Source: Saccharothrix sp. S26
GTDB taxonomy: Bacteria > Actinomycetota > Actinomycetes > Mycobacteriales > Pseudonocardiaceae
Reading direction: 5' to 3'
Assembly (NCBI RefSeq): GCF_021390395.1
Contig: NZ_JAJUWT010000001.1
Coordinates: 310,001 to 374,000, forward strand
Length of the DNA: 64,000 nucleotides
Shown piece after piece: positions 45,901 through 55,360 of the stretch. Below the pieces are notes generated by a model. It worked only from the letters and a program-made list of their open reading frames with translations, did no database searches and was not told where the DNA came from. Position 1 is the stretch's first letter, and each line of letters opens with the position of its first letter. The translations under genes were made by a program, and so were the position numbers.

Positions 45901-46817
45901 AGCAGGAGGGTGTGGAGCCCGAGCGGGACGGTGGGGTCGAGCCCATGCCGGTGCAGTGGCGGGTGGAGCCGCCGGCCCGGCTGCGCGGTGAGAGCCCTCC
46001 GCCGCCCGTCGACATGTTCGACTCGCCGACGATGGTGCAGCCCGCCGTGCGGGACGACGTGCCGCCCGTCGGTCTGGGCGCGGCCTTCGTGAAGGGGCCG
46101 CTCATCCCCACCGCCCGGGTGCCCGACCCGCCCGACTACCCGTTGCCGCCCGTGCCCGATTTCGGCATGGCGCCCCAGCCCCAGCCCCAGCCGGAGCCGG
46201 CACCCGAGCCCGACCACGTGCCCGAGCAGCCCACGAGCGCGGAGGAGACCCGAGCGGACGTCGAGCCGCGACCGGTTTTCCCCGTCACGGACGTCGACGC
46301 GCCCTCGACGGACCTGTCGATGCCGCAGCCCGACCAAGCCCCGCCGGTGCCAGACCCGGTGCCGGCCGACTCGTCACCGTCCGCAAGGTTCGGTTCGACC
46401 GGGTTCCTCAGCGCCGCCGACGTCGAGCACGACGACACGCCGCCGACGCCGGAGCCCGCCACCGAACCGCCGAAGGAACCCTTCGTCACGGCGGTCGTGG
46501 TCGGCGGCAAGACGATCGACCTGCCCGCCATCGTCGAGCCGACCCCGCCCACGTCCGACTCACCCAGCGCCACCCGCGCCTCGCGTCGCCACAAGAGCGA
46601 CCTGAGCCTCGCCGAGCTGCTCGCCGAAGCCCTCGTCGCCTACGAGGACGCCCGGCGCGAGGACGAGGCCGCCGGCCGCGTCGAGGTCGACGAGGACACC
46701 GTGCCGATCCCACCTGTCGGGAACCCGCCGCCCGCGGCCGACACCGAGACCACCGCCCCGATCCAGCGCGTCGACCCGCCGCGCCGGTTCGACACGTGGA
46801 CGCTTCCCGAACCGTGA
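42993..46817 (+). CDS. Large protein: TPR-like N-terminus, repetitive low-complexity middle, function unknown
   Basis: 1274 residues. Residues 1-380 are alpha-helical with TPR-like pairs (ALVLGERAVALASTRRDEVDRLRAEAL; LLAESLLALAHVHEVAGDLAEALANLRSAHAAER). About 380-520 is basic and Pro-rich. About 535-660 holds 25-residue tandem repeats (GASGSGVAGVAAGSGDSA, then FPSSA). The rest is acidic, Pro-rich and disordered, with two GRRRARDAD/GRRRAREAA motifs. The last 90 residues contain a helix SDLSLAELLAEALVAYEDARRED. No signal peptide or membrane helix. GTG start, 18 bp after ettA, so possibly cotranscribed. I cannot assign a function. Confidence 0.65.
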   Translation: MAARGEAQADVEVSTLVVPAWRLRWRAPELALVLGERAVALASTRRDEVDRLRAEALVVFASNRMGRGVRIADRALDALKAAEAASERETAWRLRVELADSARSVGAPLTGFAAVRPVLEADDVPPGLRATALVQAAECLVSVGRGAALAQALDEADHLYQADPLLDHDTTLLHRGLLRASAAGQHRRWGDLRAAVAAARDGLALLDRLKDAASDNGQVRGRLTVELVCALMDLNKPGEASEVGTPLLERPVRAPSASTAGWLRLALATRVHLPAGRVDQARDLLRDAADSAERHQLDILLAESLLALAHVHEVAGDLAEALANLRSAHAAERRRARAVYAVRARLAAEFAGVHRRPAGGLHDELAALLRTETPAPAAAPPTDPNLAPEVKQQLRQWRPVQMHRAEGVRVKRRRAAEDMTVEGISAARAHAADRWRLVQPFGETEGDPEPGGRRRAPDPGTGPTQGRPAHARSGQARPTNPATTTPQPTAANDPATPGPANPAATPQPPAAAASDPGIPGLAASSPDPATDFAPPAGASGSGVAGVAAGSGDSAGVFPSSAGASGSGVAGVAAGSGDSATAFPSSAGASDSGVAGVAAGSGDSAGAFPSPAGAGDAGVPGVAAGSGDSATAFPSPAGASDSGAPGFAADSATNFPSSGVVSDLGTPGLAAGSVESVTGVRSSAASANDSGTPGLAESSTDSATASPSAAAPMSDPAVPRAATGSQPPTAAAGDPVVPGLVTGSSDFATASESSAASVSGPGTLRSDTDTDTGTGSAPTSHFAATSWPDQTTSDEHPGTLPSSLQADTTAGSARSAGGGSAEVASGGGLSGFPGGSAGSHASSSEAPASIPGEAEVPVVPGEGGERSVPAAGLIAAAGAVRSGRRRAREAAEEEGERASGDSEANVLDALKAAGLLDPQRAGGRRRARDADVEAPRSRPQEDEKTDRDAVQAVDEAEQEAGRAVREAEKAEQEGVEPERDGGVEPMPVQWRVEPPARLRGESPPPPVDMFDSPTMVQPAVRDDVPPVGLGAAFVKGPLIPTARVPDPPDYPLPPVPDFGMAPQPQPQPEPAPEPDHVPEQPTSAEETRADVEPRPVFPVTDVDAPSTDLSMPQPDQAPPVPDPVPADSSPSARFGSTGFLSAADVEHDDTPPTPEPATEPPKEPFVTAVVVGGKTIDLPAIVEPTPPTSDSPSATRASRRHKSDLSLAELLAEALVAYEDARREDEAAGRVEVDEDTVPIPPVGNPPPAADTETTAPIQRVDPPRRFDTWTLPEP
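44598..44972 (+). repeat. 75-bp tandem repeats inside the 1274-residue gene
   Basis: Four full 75-bp units start at 44598, 44673, 44748 and 44823 (each beginning GCGGG), followed by a shortened fifth from 44898. Units 1 and 3 share GACTCTGCTGGTG; units 2 and 4 share GACTCCGCTACC, so there is also a 150-bp higher-order period. They encode 25-residue Gly/Ala/Ser-rich repeats. The units use more T at third positions than the surrounding gene. Confidence 0.9.
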
Positions 46818-46840
46818 AATCATTTGAGGTTCTAATAAGG

Positions 46841-46866
46841 TTTCCCGCCGGTAACAAAGCGGGAAA
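46841..46866. terminator. Hairpin after the 1274-residue gene
   Basis: Perfect 8-bp stem TTTCCCGC / GCGGGAAA with a 10-nt loop (46849-46858), 24 bp after the stop codon. A second small hairpin CCCGA-CTT-TCGGG follows near 46890. The 196-bp spacer to the glutamate dehydrogenase is AT-richer than its flanks and holds no gene. Confidence 0.7.
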
Positions 46867-47013
46867 TAGCCCAGGTCACAAGTGAATTCCCGACTTTCGG
46901 GCAAGTTGTTCGATTCAGTGAGAGGGTTGCGGCGAACGGGTTCGCGCGCGTCTGGTTAAGTGGTGCGCGGACCCGGTACACAGAGGTGCCGGATAGCGTG
47001 GAGTCGCCTGAAC

Positions 47014-50000
47014 ATGACCTCGACTGGAGCACCGTCCCGATCCGAGCACGCCGCCCGCGACGTCGGCGCGGCTCGCCCGGCCAGTCCCGAACAGGCTCGT
47101 GACGAATTGATCGAACGGGCCGCCGCCAACGCCCCCGAACTCGCCGACCTGATCCGCCTGTACTACCGCCACGTCCCGGCCGAGGAAGTCAACGACGACG
47201 ACCCGGTGGACTTGGTGGGCGCCGTGCGCTCGAACTACCGGCTCGCCGAGACCAGGGTGCCCGGCCGACCGGTGGTGCGGATCCTCAACCCCACCCGCGC
47301 GCACGACGGCTGGACATGTCCGGCCACGGTGGTGCAGGTGGTCACCGACGACATGCCGTACCTGGTCGACTCGGTGGCCTCCGAGCTGACACGGGGCGGC
47401 GTGCAGGTGCAACGGGTGGTGCACCCGATCGTCGTGGTGCGCCGGGACCTGGTGACGGGCGCGTTGCAGGAGGTGCTGCCCACCGCGGACCCGGCCGACC
47501 CGCCGGGCGACGCGCTGGCCGAGTCGTGGATGTACATCGAGGTCGACCTGCTCACCGACCCGGATCGGGCGCGTGAGCTGGAAACCAAGCTGCACACGGT
47601 GCTCAACGACGTCCGCGAGGTCGTCGAGGACACCGAGAAGATGACCGGTACGGCCTTGCACCTGGCCGAACTGCTGGAGTCCGACCCGCCCCCGCTGCCC
47701 ACCCACGAGGTCCGCGACGGCGCGAACCTGCTGCGCTGGCTGGCCAACGACCACTTCACGTTCCTGGGCTACCGGCAGTACGAGCTGGTCCGCGACGACC
47801 CGGCCACCGACGGCGAACCCGCGCTGCGGGCGGTCCTGGCCAGCGGTCTCGGTGTGCTCAGACAGGACAGCCTGGCGGCGCGCAGCCTCACCGCGGGCCC
47901 GGACGCGGGCGCTCAGGCACTGTCACCCGAACTGCTGGTCCTGACGCAGGCCAGCGCCCAGTCGAGCGTGCACCGGTCGGTGTACCCGTACTACGTCGGG
48001 GTGAAGACCTTCGACGCCGACGGCAACGTGACCGGCGAGCACCGGTTCCTCGGCGTCTTCTCCACCACCGCCCTGCACGAGGACGTGCTGGACATCCCGG
48101 CCGTCGAACGCCGGGTCCGCGACGTCATCCACCGCGCCGGCTTCCCGCTGCACTCCTACTCGGGCCAGCGGATGCTCGAGGTGATCCAGAACTACCCGCG
48201 CACGGAGCTGTTCTCGGTCGACACGGACACGCTCTACCAGACCGTCACGGGCGTGATCGCGCTGGCCGAACGCCGCCGGCTGCGGCTGTTCCTGCGCCGC
48301 GACCCGTACGGCCGCTTCTACTCCTGCCTGGTCTACCTGCCGCGTGACCGCTACACCACGACCTCGCGGCTGGCCATGCAGGAAGTGCTGATCGACCAGC
48401 TCGGCGGCGTGAACCTGGAGTACAGCGCCCGCGTCGGCGAGTCGGCGCTGGCCCGCGTGCACTTCACCGTGCACACCGATCCGGCGCGCCACGTCGAGCC
48501 CGACACCGGGCACATCCAGCACCTGCTGGCCGAAGCGGTGCGCTCCTGGGACGACCGCATGGTCGAGGCCGTGCTGGACGACCAGGGCACCGGACTGGGC
48601 GCGGAGTCGTCGTCCGAGCAGGGCCAGCGGATCGCCGCGGCGTTCCCGGAGGCGTACAAGGAGGACTTCACCGCCGTCGAGGGCCTGTCGGACTTCCGGC
48701 GCATCGAGGCGCTCAAGCCCGGCGAGCTGGACGTCGTGTTCTACGTGCCGCGCGACGCCGAGCCGGGTGAACGGCGGTTCAAGCTGTTCCTCGTCGGCGC
48801 GCGGCTGACGCTGTCGGACGTGCTGCCGATGTTGCAGCGCATGGGCGTGGTCGTGGTGGACGAGCGCCCGTACGAGCTGTCGCGCGACGACGGCGTGGAG
48901 TGCTGGATCTACGACTTCGGCCTGCGCGTGGACCAGGCGACGCTGGACAAGCTGTCCGGCGAGGACGTGGAGTCGGTGCGCACCCGGTTCCAGGACGCGT
49001 TCGGCGCCGCGTGGCGCGGCGAGGCCGAGGTGGACGGCTTCAACACGCTGGTGCTCAAGGCGGGCGTCACGTGGCAGCAGGCCGCGATGCTGCGCGCCTA
49101 CGCCAAGTACCTGCGCCAGGCGGGCACGCCGTACAGCCAGGACTACATCGAGGACGCCGCACTCGCGCACACCGAGGTCGCCACGGCCCTGGTGCGGCTG
49201 TTCGAAGCGCGGTTCGACCCGGCGTTGTCCGACGAGCAGCGCGCCGGCCGCACCGAGCACCTGGTGGCCGAGATCACCGGGATGATCGACGACGTCACGA
49301 GCCTGGACGCGGACCGCATCCTGCGCAGCCTGCTCACGCTGGTGCAGGCCACGTTGCGCACGAACTACTTCGTGCGTGACGTCGACGGCAACCCCCGGCC
49401 GTACCTGGCGGTGAAGCTGGACCCGCGCGCGATCCCGGACCTGCCGCAGCCGCGGCCGCGGTTCGAGATCTTCGTGTACTCGCCCCGGCTGGAGGGCGTG
49501 CACCTGCGCTTCGGCCCGGTGGCGCGCGGTGGTCTGCGCTGGTCCGACCGGCGGGAGGACTTCCGCACCGAGATCCTGGGCCTGGTCAAGGCGCAGGCGG
49601 TGAAGAACGCGGTGATCGTGCCCGTCGGCGCGAAGGGCGGGTTCGTGCTCAAGCGCCCGCCCGTGCCGACCGGCGACCCCGGCTTCGACCGCGAGCAGCT
49701 GATGGCCGAGGGCATCGCGTGCTACCGGCAGTTCATCTCCGGCCTGCTGGACCTGACCGACAACCTCAACTCGGGCACGGTGCTGCCCGCGCCGCAGGTG
49801 GTCCGCCACGACGGTGACGACACGTACCTGGTGGTCGCGGCGGACAAGGGCACGGCGTCGTTCTCCGACATCGCCAACGAGGTGTCGAAGTCCTACGGCT
49901 TCTGGCTGGGCGACGCGTTCGCTTCCGGCGGTTCGGTCGGCTACGACCACAAGGCCATGGGCATCACGGCCAAGGGCGCGTGGGAGAGCGTGAAGCGGCA

Positions 50001-51972
50001 CTTCCGCGAGCTGGGCACGGACACGCAGTCGGACGAGTTCACCGTCGTCGGCGTCGGCGACATGTCCGGTGACGTGTTCGGCAACGGCATGCTGCTGTCC
50101 GAGCACATCCGGCTGGTGGCCGCGTTCGACCACCGGCACATCTTCATCGACCCGAACCCGACCGCGGCCGCGAGCTTCGCCGAGCGCAAGCGGCTGTTCG
50201 AGCTGCCCCGCTCGTCGTGGGACGACTACGACCGCTCGCTGATCAGCGAGGGCGGCGGTGTGTGGCCGCGCACGGCGAAGTCGATCCCGATCAGCGAGCA
50301 GGCCCGGCAGGCGCTGGGGCTGCCCGAGGACGTGGTGAAGCTGTCGCCGCCGGAGCTGATGAAGGCGGTCCTGCTCGCCCCGGTGGACCTGCTGTGGAAC
50401 GGCGGCATCGGCACCTACGTCAAGGCGAGCGCCGAGTCGCACGCCGAGGTCGGCGACAAGGCCAACGACGCCATCCGCGTCAACGGCGCGGACCTGCGGG
50501 TCAAGGTCGTCGGCGAGGGCGGCAACCTGGGCCTGACCCAGCGCGGCCGGATCGAGTTCGCCCGCGCCGGCGGCAAGGTCAACACCGACGCGCTGGACAA
50601 CTCGGCCGGTGTCGACTGCTCCGACCACGAGGTCAACATCAAGATTTTGCTGGACGAGCTGGTGCGCGACGGCAAGCTCGACCAGGAGCAGCGCAACGAG
50701 CTGCTGGGCCAGATGACCGACGAGGTCGGCGAGCTGGTGCTGGCCGACAACTACTCGCAGAACGCCGTGCTCGGCGTGTCCCGGGCCCACGCCGCGCCGA
50801 TGCTGTCGGTGCACGCGCGCCTGGTCGCCGACCTGGAGCAGCGCGGCGTGCTGGACCGCGCGCTGGAGGCGCTGCCCAGCCCGGCGGAGTTCAAGGCGCT
50901 GGAGAAGGCGGGCGACGGCCTGACCTCGCCGGAGCTGGCCACGCTGCTCGCGCACGTGAAGCTGGCGTTGAAGGAGGAGGTGCTGGCGAGCGACCTGCCG
51001 ACGATCGACGTGCTGGCCCGGCGGCTGCCCGAGTACTTCCCGAGCGAGCTGCGGGAGCGGTTCGCCGACGCCATCGGCAGCCACCCGCTGTCCCGCGAGA
51101 TCATCAGCACGGTGCTGGTCAACGAGGTCGTGGACGGCGGCGGCGTGTCCTACGCGTTCCGGTTGGCCGAGGAGATCAGCGCGTCGGCGACGGACGCGGT
51201 GCGCGCGTACGCCGTGGTGACGGCGATCTACGACCTGCCGTCGATCTGGCGGCAGATCCGGGCGCTGGACAACGTCGTGCCGACCGAGGTGCAGGACGAC
51301 ATGGTGCTGGAGACGCGCCGCCTGTTGGACCGGGCGTCGCGCTGGCTGCTCACCAACCGGCCGCAGCCGCTGGCGGTGGGGTCCACGATCAGCCGGTTCA
51401 CCCCGGTGGTCGCGGCCCTGGCGCCGCGCACGATCGACCTGCTCCAGGGTCACGAGAAGGAGTCCGTACTCGAGCACGTCGAGCGGCTGGTGGGCCATGG
51501 CGTGCCGGTGGAGCTGGCGCGCCGGATCGCCGGGCTGCTGTTCACCTACGGCCTGCTGGACGTGACCGAGGTGGCCGAGCTGGCCGAGCGCGAGGAGGGC
51601 GAGGGCGCGACCGGGCAGGAGCGCACGCACGAGGAGACGGCGGAGCTGTACTTCGCGCTGTCGGAGCACCTGGACGTCGACCGGATGCTCAGCTCGGTGT
51701 CGAACCTGGAACGGCTGAACCGCTGGCACTCGCTGGCCCGCCTGGCGTTGCGGGACGACTTCTACTCGTCGCTGCGGTCGATCACGATCGACGTGCTGCG
51801 GTCGGCGGACCCGGGTGACACCCCGGAGGAGAAGATCGCCAAGTGGGAGCAGGCCAACTCCTCCCGCCTGGGCCGCGCCCGCGCCGCGCTGGCCGAGATC
51901 AACCGCGTCAGCAAGCTGGACCTGGCCACGTTGTCCGTGGCCGCCCGCCAGGTCCGCAGCATGATCCGCTGA
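47014..51972 (+). CDS. NAD-specific glutamate dehydrogenase, 180-kDa class
   Basis: 1652 residues. Catalyses NAD-dependent oxidative deamination of glutamate to 2-oxoglutarate; hexameric class first known from Streptomyces clavuligerus. A long N-terminal regulatory region with ACT-like segments (about 1-680) is followed by the catalytic domain. RFGPVARGGLRWSDRREDFRTEILGLVKAQAVKNAVIVPVGAKGGFVLK (about 830-880) contains the active-site Lys residues, and GVGDMSGDVFGNGML (about 1013) begins the NAD-binding part. The C-terminal helical domain is complete. ATG 47014 was taken; GTG 46960 would add 18 unsupported residues. It may use glutamate from proline breakdown (11-14 kb). Confidence 0.95.
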   Translation: MTSTGAPSRSEHAARDVGAARPASPEQARDELIERAAANAPELADLIRLYYRHVPAEEVNDDDPVDLVGAVRSNYRLAETRVPGRPVVRILNPTRAHDGWTCPATVVQVVTDDMPYLVDSVASELTRGGVQVQRVVHPIVVVRRDLVTGALQEVLPTADPADPPGDALAESWMYIEVDLLTDPDRARELETKLHTVLNDVREVVEDTEKMTGTALHLAELLESDPPPLPTHEVRDGANLLRWLANDHFTFLGYRQYELVRDDPATDGEPALRAVLASGLGVLRQDSLAARSLTAGPDAGAQALSPELLVLTQASAQSSVHRSVYPYYVGVKTFDADGNVTGEHRFLGVFSTTALHEDVLDIPAVERRVRDVIHRAGFPLHSYSGQRMLEVIQNYPRTELFSVDTDTLYQTVTGVIALAERRRLRLFLRRDPYGRFYSCLVYLPRDRYTTTSRLAMQEVLIDQLGGVNLEYSARVGESALARVHFTVHTDPARHVEPDTGHIQHLLAEAVRSWDDRMVEAVLDDQGTGLGAESSSEQGQRIAAAFPEAYKEDFTAVEGLSDFRRIEALKPGELDVVFYVPRDAEPGERRFKLFLVGARLTLSDVLPMLQRMGVVVVDERPYELSRDDGVECWIYDFGLRVDQATLDKLSGEDVESVRTRFQDAFGAAWRGEAEVDGFNTLVLKAGVTWQQAAMLRAYAKYLRQAGTPYSQDYIEDAALAHTEVATALVRLFEARFDPALSDEQRAGRTEHLVAEITGMIDDVTSLDADRILRSLLTLVQATLRTNYFVRDVDGNPRPYLAVKLDPRAIPDLPQPRPRFEIFVYSPRLEGVHLRFGPVARGGLRWSDRREDFRTEILGLVKAQAVKNAVIVPVGAKGGFVLKRPPVPTGDPGFDREQLMAEGIACYRQFISGLLDLTDNLNSGTVLPAPQVVRHDGDDTYLVVAADKGTASFSDIANEVSKSYGFWLGDAFASGGSVGYDHKAMGITAKGAWESVKRHFRELGTDTQSDEFTVVGVGDMSGDVFGNGMLLSEHIRLVAAFDHRHIFIDPNPTAAASFAERKRLFELPRSSWDDYDRSLISEGGGVWPRTAKSIPISEQARQALGLPEDVVKLSPPELMKAVLLAPVDLLWNGGIGTYVKASAESHAEVGDKANDAIRVNGADLRVKVVGEGGNLGLTQRGRIEFARAGGKVNTDALDNSAGVDCSDHEVNIKILLDELVRDGKLDQEQRNELLGQMTDEVGELVLADNYSQNAVLGVSRAHAAPMLSVHARLVADLEQRGVLDRALEALPSPAEFKALEKAGDGLTSPELATLLAHVKLALKEEVLASDLPTIDVLARRLPEYFPSELRERFADAIGSHPLSREIISTVLVNEVVDGGGVSYAFRLAEEISASATDAVRAYAVVTAIYDLPSIWRQIRALDNVVPTEVQDDMVLETRRLLDRASRWLLTNRPQPLAVGSTISRFTPVVAALAPRTIDLLQGHEKESVLEHVERLVGHGVPVELARRIAGLLFTYGLLDVTEVAELAEREEGEGATGQERTHEETAELYFALSEHLDVDRMLSSVSNLERLNRWHSLARLALRDDFYSSLRSITIDVLRSADPGDTPEEKIAKWEQANSSRLGRARAALAEINRVSKLDLATLSVAARQVRSMIR

Positions 51973-52023
51973 CGTGCCGCCGCCGGGGCATCGTGACGCG
52001 GTGCCCCGGCGGCGGCACGCGGT

Positions 52024-53685
52024 CTAGCTGCGCCAGGTGTCCGACAGCGTCGCCGGTGACGTGGCGGTGCGGTTCGATCCGCTCTCCCACGTCACCGAGC
52101 CGTTGGACTCCTTGCGGATGTACTTGTACTGGAACGACGTCCCGGCGGGCAGCGACACCGACCCCCTCCACACCGGGTACGAGGCCGACGACAGCGCCAC
52201 CGCGGCGGCCGGGTTCCACGAGCCCAGCGACGGGTGGTCGCCGACCACGAAGATGTTCTGGCCGAGCGACGTCGTCGCGTTCACCGAGAACGAGGCCGCG
52301 CCGACCGGGGTGCCGCCACCGGTCGCGCCGACGTGCAGCGCCAGCGCCTCGCCCGCGCCCAACGTCGCGGTGAACTGGCCGTTCGCGCCGACGACCACCG
52401 CCACGCACCCCTCCTTCTGCACGTTGCAGTACGACCCGGCGGGCAGCGAGGTCTGGAACGTCCGCGTGATCGGGGAGGACTCGCGGTTGATCGCGACGAA
52501 CCCCTTGGTGCCCCGTCCGAACGCGATGGCGTCGCCGCCGTTGTCCCACCAGTTGACCACCGACGTGCCCGCCACGGTGTTGCGGAACTGGACCATCGAC
52601 GCGATCTGCGTCCACCGGTGCTGGCACTTCCACCCGGACGTGTAGCACTCCGACCCGGACGGCGGACCGGCGTCGTGGTCGGAGAACTCGTAGCCGGAGT
52701 ACACGTTCGGCGCGCCGTAGGGCCAGGCCAGCATGAACACGTTCGCCAGCGTGTAGGTCGACCCGTCCTTGTAGGTCAGCGTCGACCCGTTGCGCTCGGT
52801 GTCCCAGTTGTCCACGAACGACCGCGCCTGGCCGCTGGGCAGGAAGCCCCACGACTGCCCGAACGTGCTCAGGTACGCCAGGTTCTCGTTGGCGAAGATC
52901 CGCTTGAGGTCGTAGGCGTACCGGAACTCGTCCACGTCACCTGATCCGGTGTATTCGCCGGGCTGCACGGCCTCGCCCGCGCCGTAGATCACCTCGTGCA
53001 CCCAGAACACGTTCGGGTTGCTCAGGCGGGACTTGATCGCCGCCAGGTCGCTCGCCGCCACGTGCTTGGCCGCGTCGATCCGGAACCCGTCCACCCCCAG
53101 GGAGATCAGGTGGTTCAGGTAGGACGCGATGCGCCCGCGCACGTAGTCGCTGCCGGTGTCGAGGTCCGACAGGCCGACGAGCTCGCAGTTCTGCACGTCA
53201 CCGCGGTTGCGGTAGTCGCTGATGCGCGACCGGCACGAGTGGAAGTCGGGTTCGCTGTAGATGCCGGGGTAGTCGTACTTCGTGTAGGACGAGCCGCCGG
53301 TCCCGGTGCCCGACCCGGCGCTCATGTGGTTGATCACCGCGTCCGCGATGACCTTCACGCCCGCCGCGTGGCAGGTCGTGACCATGTTCCGGAACGCGGC
53401 CTCGTCACCGAGGCGTCCGGCGATGCGGTAGCTGACCGGTTGGTAGGAGGTCCACCATTGGGGGCCCTGGATGTGCTCGGTGGCGGGTGAGACCTCGACG
53501 AACCCGTAGCCGCGCGGCCCGAGCACGGTGGTGCACTCGGTGGCGACCCGCGCGAACGGCCACTGGAACAGGGTCGCGGTCACGTCCTTCGCGGACGGTG
53601 GCGCTGCAAAACTTTGCGGAACCGCCAAAAGGCTGAACAGCACTGCGGCTATCGCGCACAAGGCGCTTCGACTTGGGGAAACCAC
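52024..53685 (-). CDS. Secreted alpha-amylase (GH13) with C-terminal starch-binding CBM20
   Basis: 553 residues. Sec signal peptide, cleavage near residue 28 (SFAAP). The catalytic barrel (about 30-385) has region [11 protein letters not shown], region [11 protein letters not shown] (nucleophile Asp), region [11 protein letters not shown] (acid/base Glu) and region [14 protein letters not shown] (transition-state Asp). Domain C follows, then CBM20 (about 455-553) with [18 protein letters not shown] and FQYKYIRKE. It cleaves internal alpha-1,4 bonds of starch outside the cell. GTG at 53685 with AGAGGAG upstream; the longer frame to 53763 runs through the promoter. Divergent from the alpha-glucosidase; shared control region. 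Confidence 0.95.
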   Translation of the reverse strand: MVSPSRSALCAIAAVLFSLLAVPQSFAAPPSAKDVTATLFQWPFARVATECTTVLGPRGYGFVEVSPATEHIQGPQWWTSYQPVSYRIAGRLGDEAAFRNMVTTCHAAGVKVIADAVINHMSAGSGTGTGGSSYTKYDYPGIYSEPDFHSCRSRISDYRNRGDVQNCELVGLSDLDTGSDYVRGRIASYLNHLISLGVDGFRIDAAKHVAASDLAAIKSRLSNPNVFWVHEVIYGAGEAVQPGEYTGSGDVDEFRYAYDLKRIFANENLAYLSTFGQSWGFLPSGQARSFVDNWDTERNGSTLTYKDGSTYTLANVFMLAWPYGAPNVYSGYEFSDHDAGPPSGSECYTSGWKCQHRWTQIASMVQFRNTVAGTSVVNWWDNGGDAIAFGRGTKGFVAINRESSPITRTFQTSLPAGSYCNVQKEGCVAVVVGANGQFTATLGAGEALALHVGATGGGTPVGAASFSVNATTSLGQNIFVVGDHPSLGSWNPAAAVALSSASYPVWRGSVSLPAGTSFQYKYIRKESNGSVTWESGSNRTATSPATLSDTWRS

Positions 53686-53722
53686 GTTGTCTCCTCTGGC
53701 AGGGGTGTGCTCTAGGTCATAC

Positions 53723-53756
53723 CAGCTGCCAGACTTGCTGAAAACACTTGCAAAGT
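53723..53756. promoter_or_regulatory. Amylase/alpha-glucosidase divergent promoter with ACTTGC repeats
   Basis: ACTTGC is directly repeated at 53733-53738 and 53746-53751. The second copy extends to ACTTGCAAAGT, an imperfect palindrome around TTGCAA. For the amylase (minus strand) TTTTCA, 17 nt, TATGAC is a plausible promoter downstream of these repeats. TTGCAA-centred sites are common targets of LacI-type maltose/starch regulators, and such a gene lies at 55361. Confidence 0.55.
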
Positions 53757-53798
53757 ATTTCATTGCCCTCCGGCGGACCCGATCCGGAAGGACACCCC

Positions 53799-55349
53799 AT
53801 GACGCAGGACTGGTGGCGCGATGCCGTCATCTACCAGGTCTACGTGCGCAGCTTCGCCGACTCGGACGGCGACGGCGTCGGTGACCTGCCCGGCATCCGC
53901 TCCCGGCTGCCCTACCTGGCCGACCTCGGCGTGGACGCCGTCTGGATCACGCCGTTCTACACCTCCCCGATGGCCGACGGCGGCTACGACGTGGCGGACT
54001 ACCGCACCGTCGACCCGCTGTTCGGCACCAACGACGACGCGAAGGCGCTGGTCGAGGACGCGCACGCGCTCGGCGTCCGGGTGATCGTCGACCTGGTCCC
54101 CAACCACACCAGCGACCGGCACGTGTGGTTCCAGCAGGCGCTCCGGGCCGCGCCCGGCTCGCCCGAACGCGCCCGCTACCACTTCCGCGACGGCCGCGGC
54201 GACCTGCCGCCCAACGACTGGGAGTCCGTCTTCGGCGGCCCCGCGTGGACCCGCGTGCCGGACGGCCAGTGGTACCTGCACCTGTTCGCGCCCGAGCAGC
54301 CGGACCTGAACTGGGACCAGCCGGAGGTGCGCGACGAATTCCTCGACGTGCTGCGGTTCTGGCTCGACCTGGGCGTGGACGGCTTCCGCATCGACGTCGC
54401 GCACGGCATGGTCAAGGCCGACGGCCTGCCCGACGTGGGCACGCCCGGCCACCTCAAGCTGCTGGGCACCGAGGCGCTGCCGTTCTTCGACCAGGACGGC
54501 GTGCACGAGATCTACCGCGACTGGCGCAAGGTGCTCGACTCCTACCCGGGCAGCCGGATCGGCGTGGCCGAGGCGTGGACGCCCAGCCCCGAGCGCACCG
54601 CCCGCTACCTGCGCGCCGACGAGCTGCACCAGGCGTTCAACTTCCACTACCTGACCGCCGAGTGGCACGCCGGCGACCTCAAGCAGGTCATCGACGACTC
54701 GCTGGCCGCGATGAGGCCGGTCGCCGCGCCGACGACGTGGGTGCTGTCCAACCACGACGTGCAGCGGCACGTGACGCGGTACGGCAGCGTGGCGCGGGCG
54801 CGTGCCGCCGCGCTGCTGATGCTGGCGCTGCCCGGCAGCGCGTACGTCTACCAGGGCGAGGAACTGGGCCTGCCCGAGGTGCTCGACCTGCCCGAGGAGG
54901 TGCTCCAGGACCCGGTGTGGGTGCGGTCGGGCCACACCGACCGGGGCCGTGACGGCTGCCGCGTGCCGATCCCGTGGACCGCGGACGGCCCGTCGTTCGG
55001 GTTCGGCGAGGGCGGCTCGTGGCTGCCGCAGCCCGCGGACTGGTCCGAGCTGAGCGTGGCGCGCCAGCTGGGTGACCCGAACTCGGTGCTGGAGCTGTAC
55101 CGCCGGGCGCTGCGCGTGCGGCGGGAGCACCCGGACCTGGGCGCGGGCTCGGACGTGGAGTGGCTGGACGTGCCGGACGGCGTGCTGGCGTTCCGCCGCG
55201 GCGCGTTCACGTGCGTGGTGAACTTCGGCCCGGACGTGGCACGGCTGCCCGCCGACGGCGACGTGGTGCTCGCCTCGGGTGGTTTCGCGACCGAGGACGT
55301 GGACGTCCTCGTGCCGCCGGACACGACCGTGTGGCTCTCGCGCCCGTAG
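53799..55349 (+). CDS. Alpha-glucosidase (GH13, oligo-1,6/alpha-1,4-glucosidase group)
   Basis: 516 residues, no signal peptide, hence cytoplasmic. Catalytic regions: [15 protein letters not shown] (I), [10 protein letters not shown] (II, nucleophile Asp), IGVAEAWTP (III, Glu), [10 protein letters not shown] (IV, Asp). The short domain B and [10 protein letters not shown] belong to the alpha-glucosidase branch. It would hydrolyse maltose and malto-oligosaccharides imported after extracellular amylase action. ATG 53799 with GGAAGGA 6 nt upstream; the 51-bp in-frame extension lacks a site. The LacI gene follows by 11 bp, suggesting cotranscription. Confidence 0.93.
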   Translation: MTQDWWRDAVIYQVYVRSFADSDGDGVGDLPGIRSRLPYLADLGVDAVWITPFYTSPMADGGYDVADYRTVDPLFGTNDDAKALVEDAHALGVRVIVDLVPNHTSDRHVWFQQALRAAPGSPERARYHFRDGRGDLPPNDWESVFGGPAWTRVPDGQWYLHLFAPEQPDLNWDQPEVRDEFLDVLRFWLDLGVDGFRIDVAHGMVKADGLPDVGTPGHLKLLGTEALPFFDQDGVHEIYRDWRKVLDSYPGSRIGVAEAWTPSPERTARYLRADELHQAFNFHYLTAEWHAGDLKQVIDDSLAAMRPVAAPTTWVLSNHDVQRHVTRYGSVARARAAALLMLALPGSAYVYQGEELGLPEVLDLPEEVLQDPVWVRSGHTDRGRDGCRVPIPWTADGPSFGFGEGGSWLPQPADWSELSVARQLGDPNSVLELYRRALRVRREHPDLGAGSDVEWLDVPDGVLAFRRGAFTCVVNFGPDVARLPADGDVVLASGGFATEDVDVLVPPDTTVWLSRP

Positions 55350-55360
55350 AGTCACCCGGT

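Noticed and set aside
44009-46111. A 700-residue open frame antisense to the 1274-residue gene
   Set aside because: High-GC codon bias opens the opposite frame; the composition is low complexity, no start signal is present and it mirrors the repeat array of the sense gene.
42993-46817. The 1274-residue protein as a secreted adhesin because of its repeats
   Set aside because: No signal peptide, lipobox, LPXTG or membrane segment; the N-terminus is a cytoplasmic TPR-like domain.
47923-51729. A 1268-residue open frame antisense to glutamate dehydrogenase
   Set aside because: Arg/His/Gln-rich composition typical of a shadow frame; the sense gene is fully conserved.
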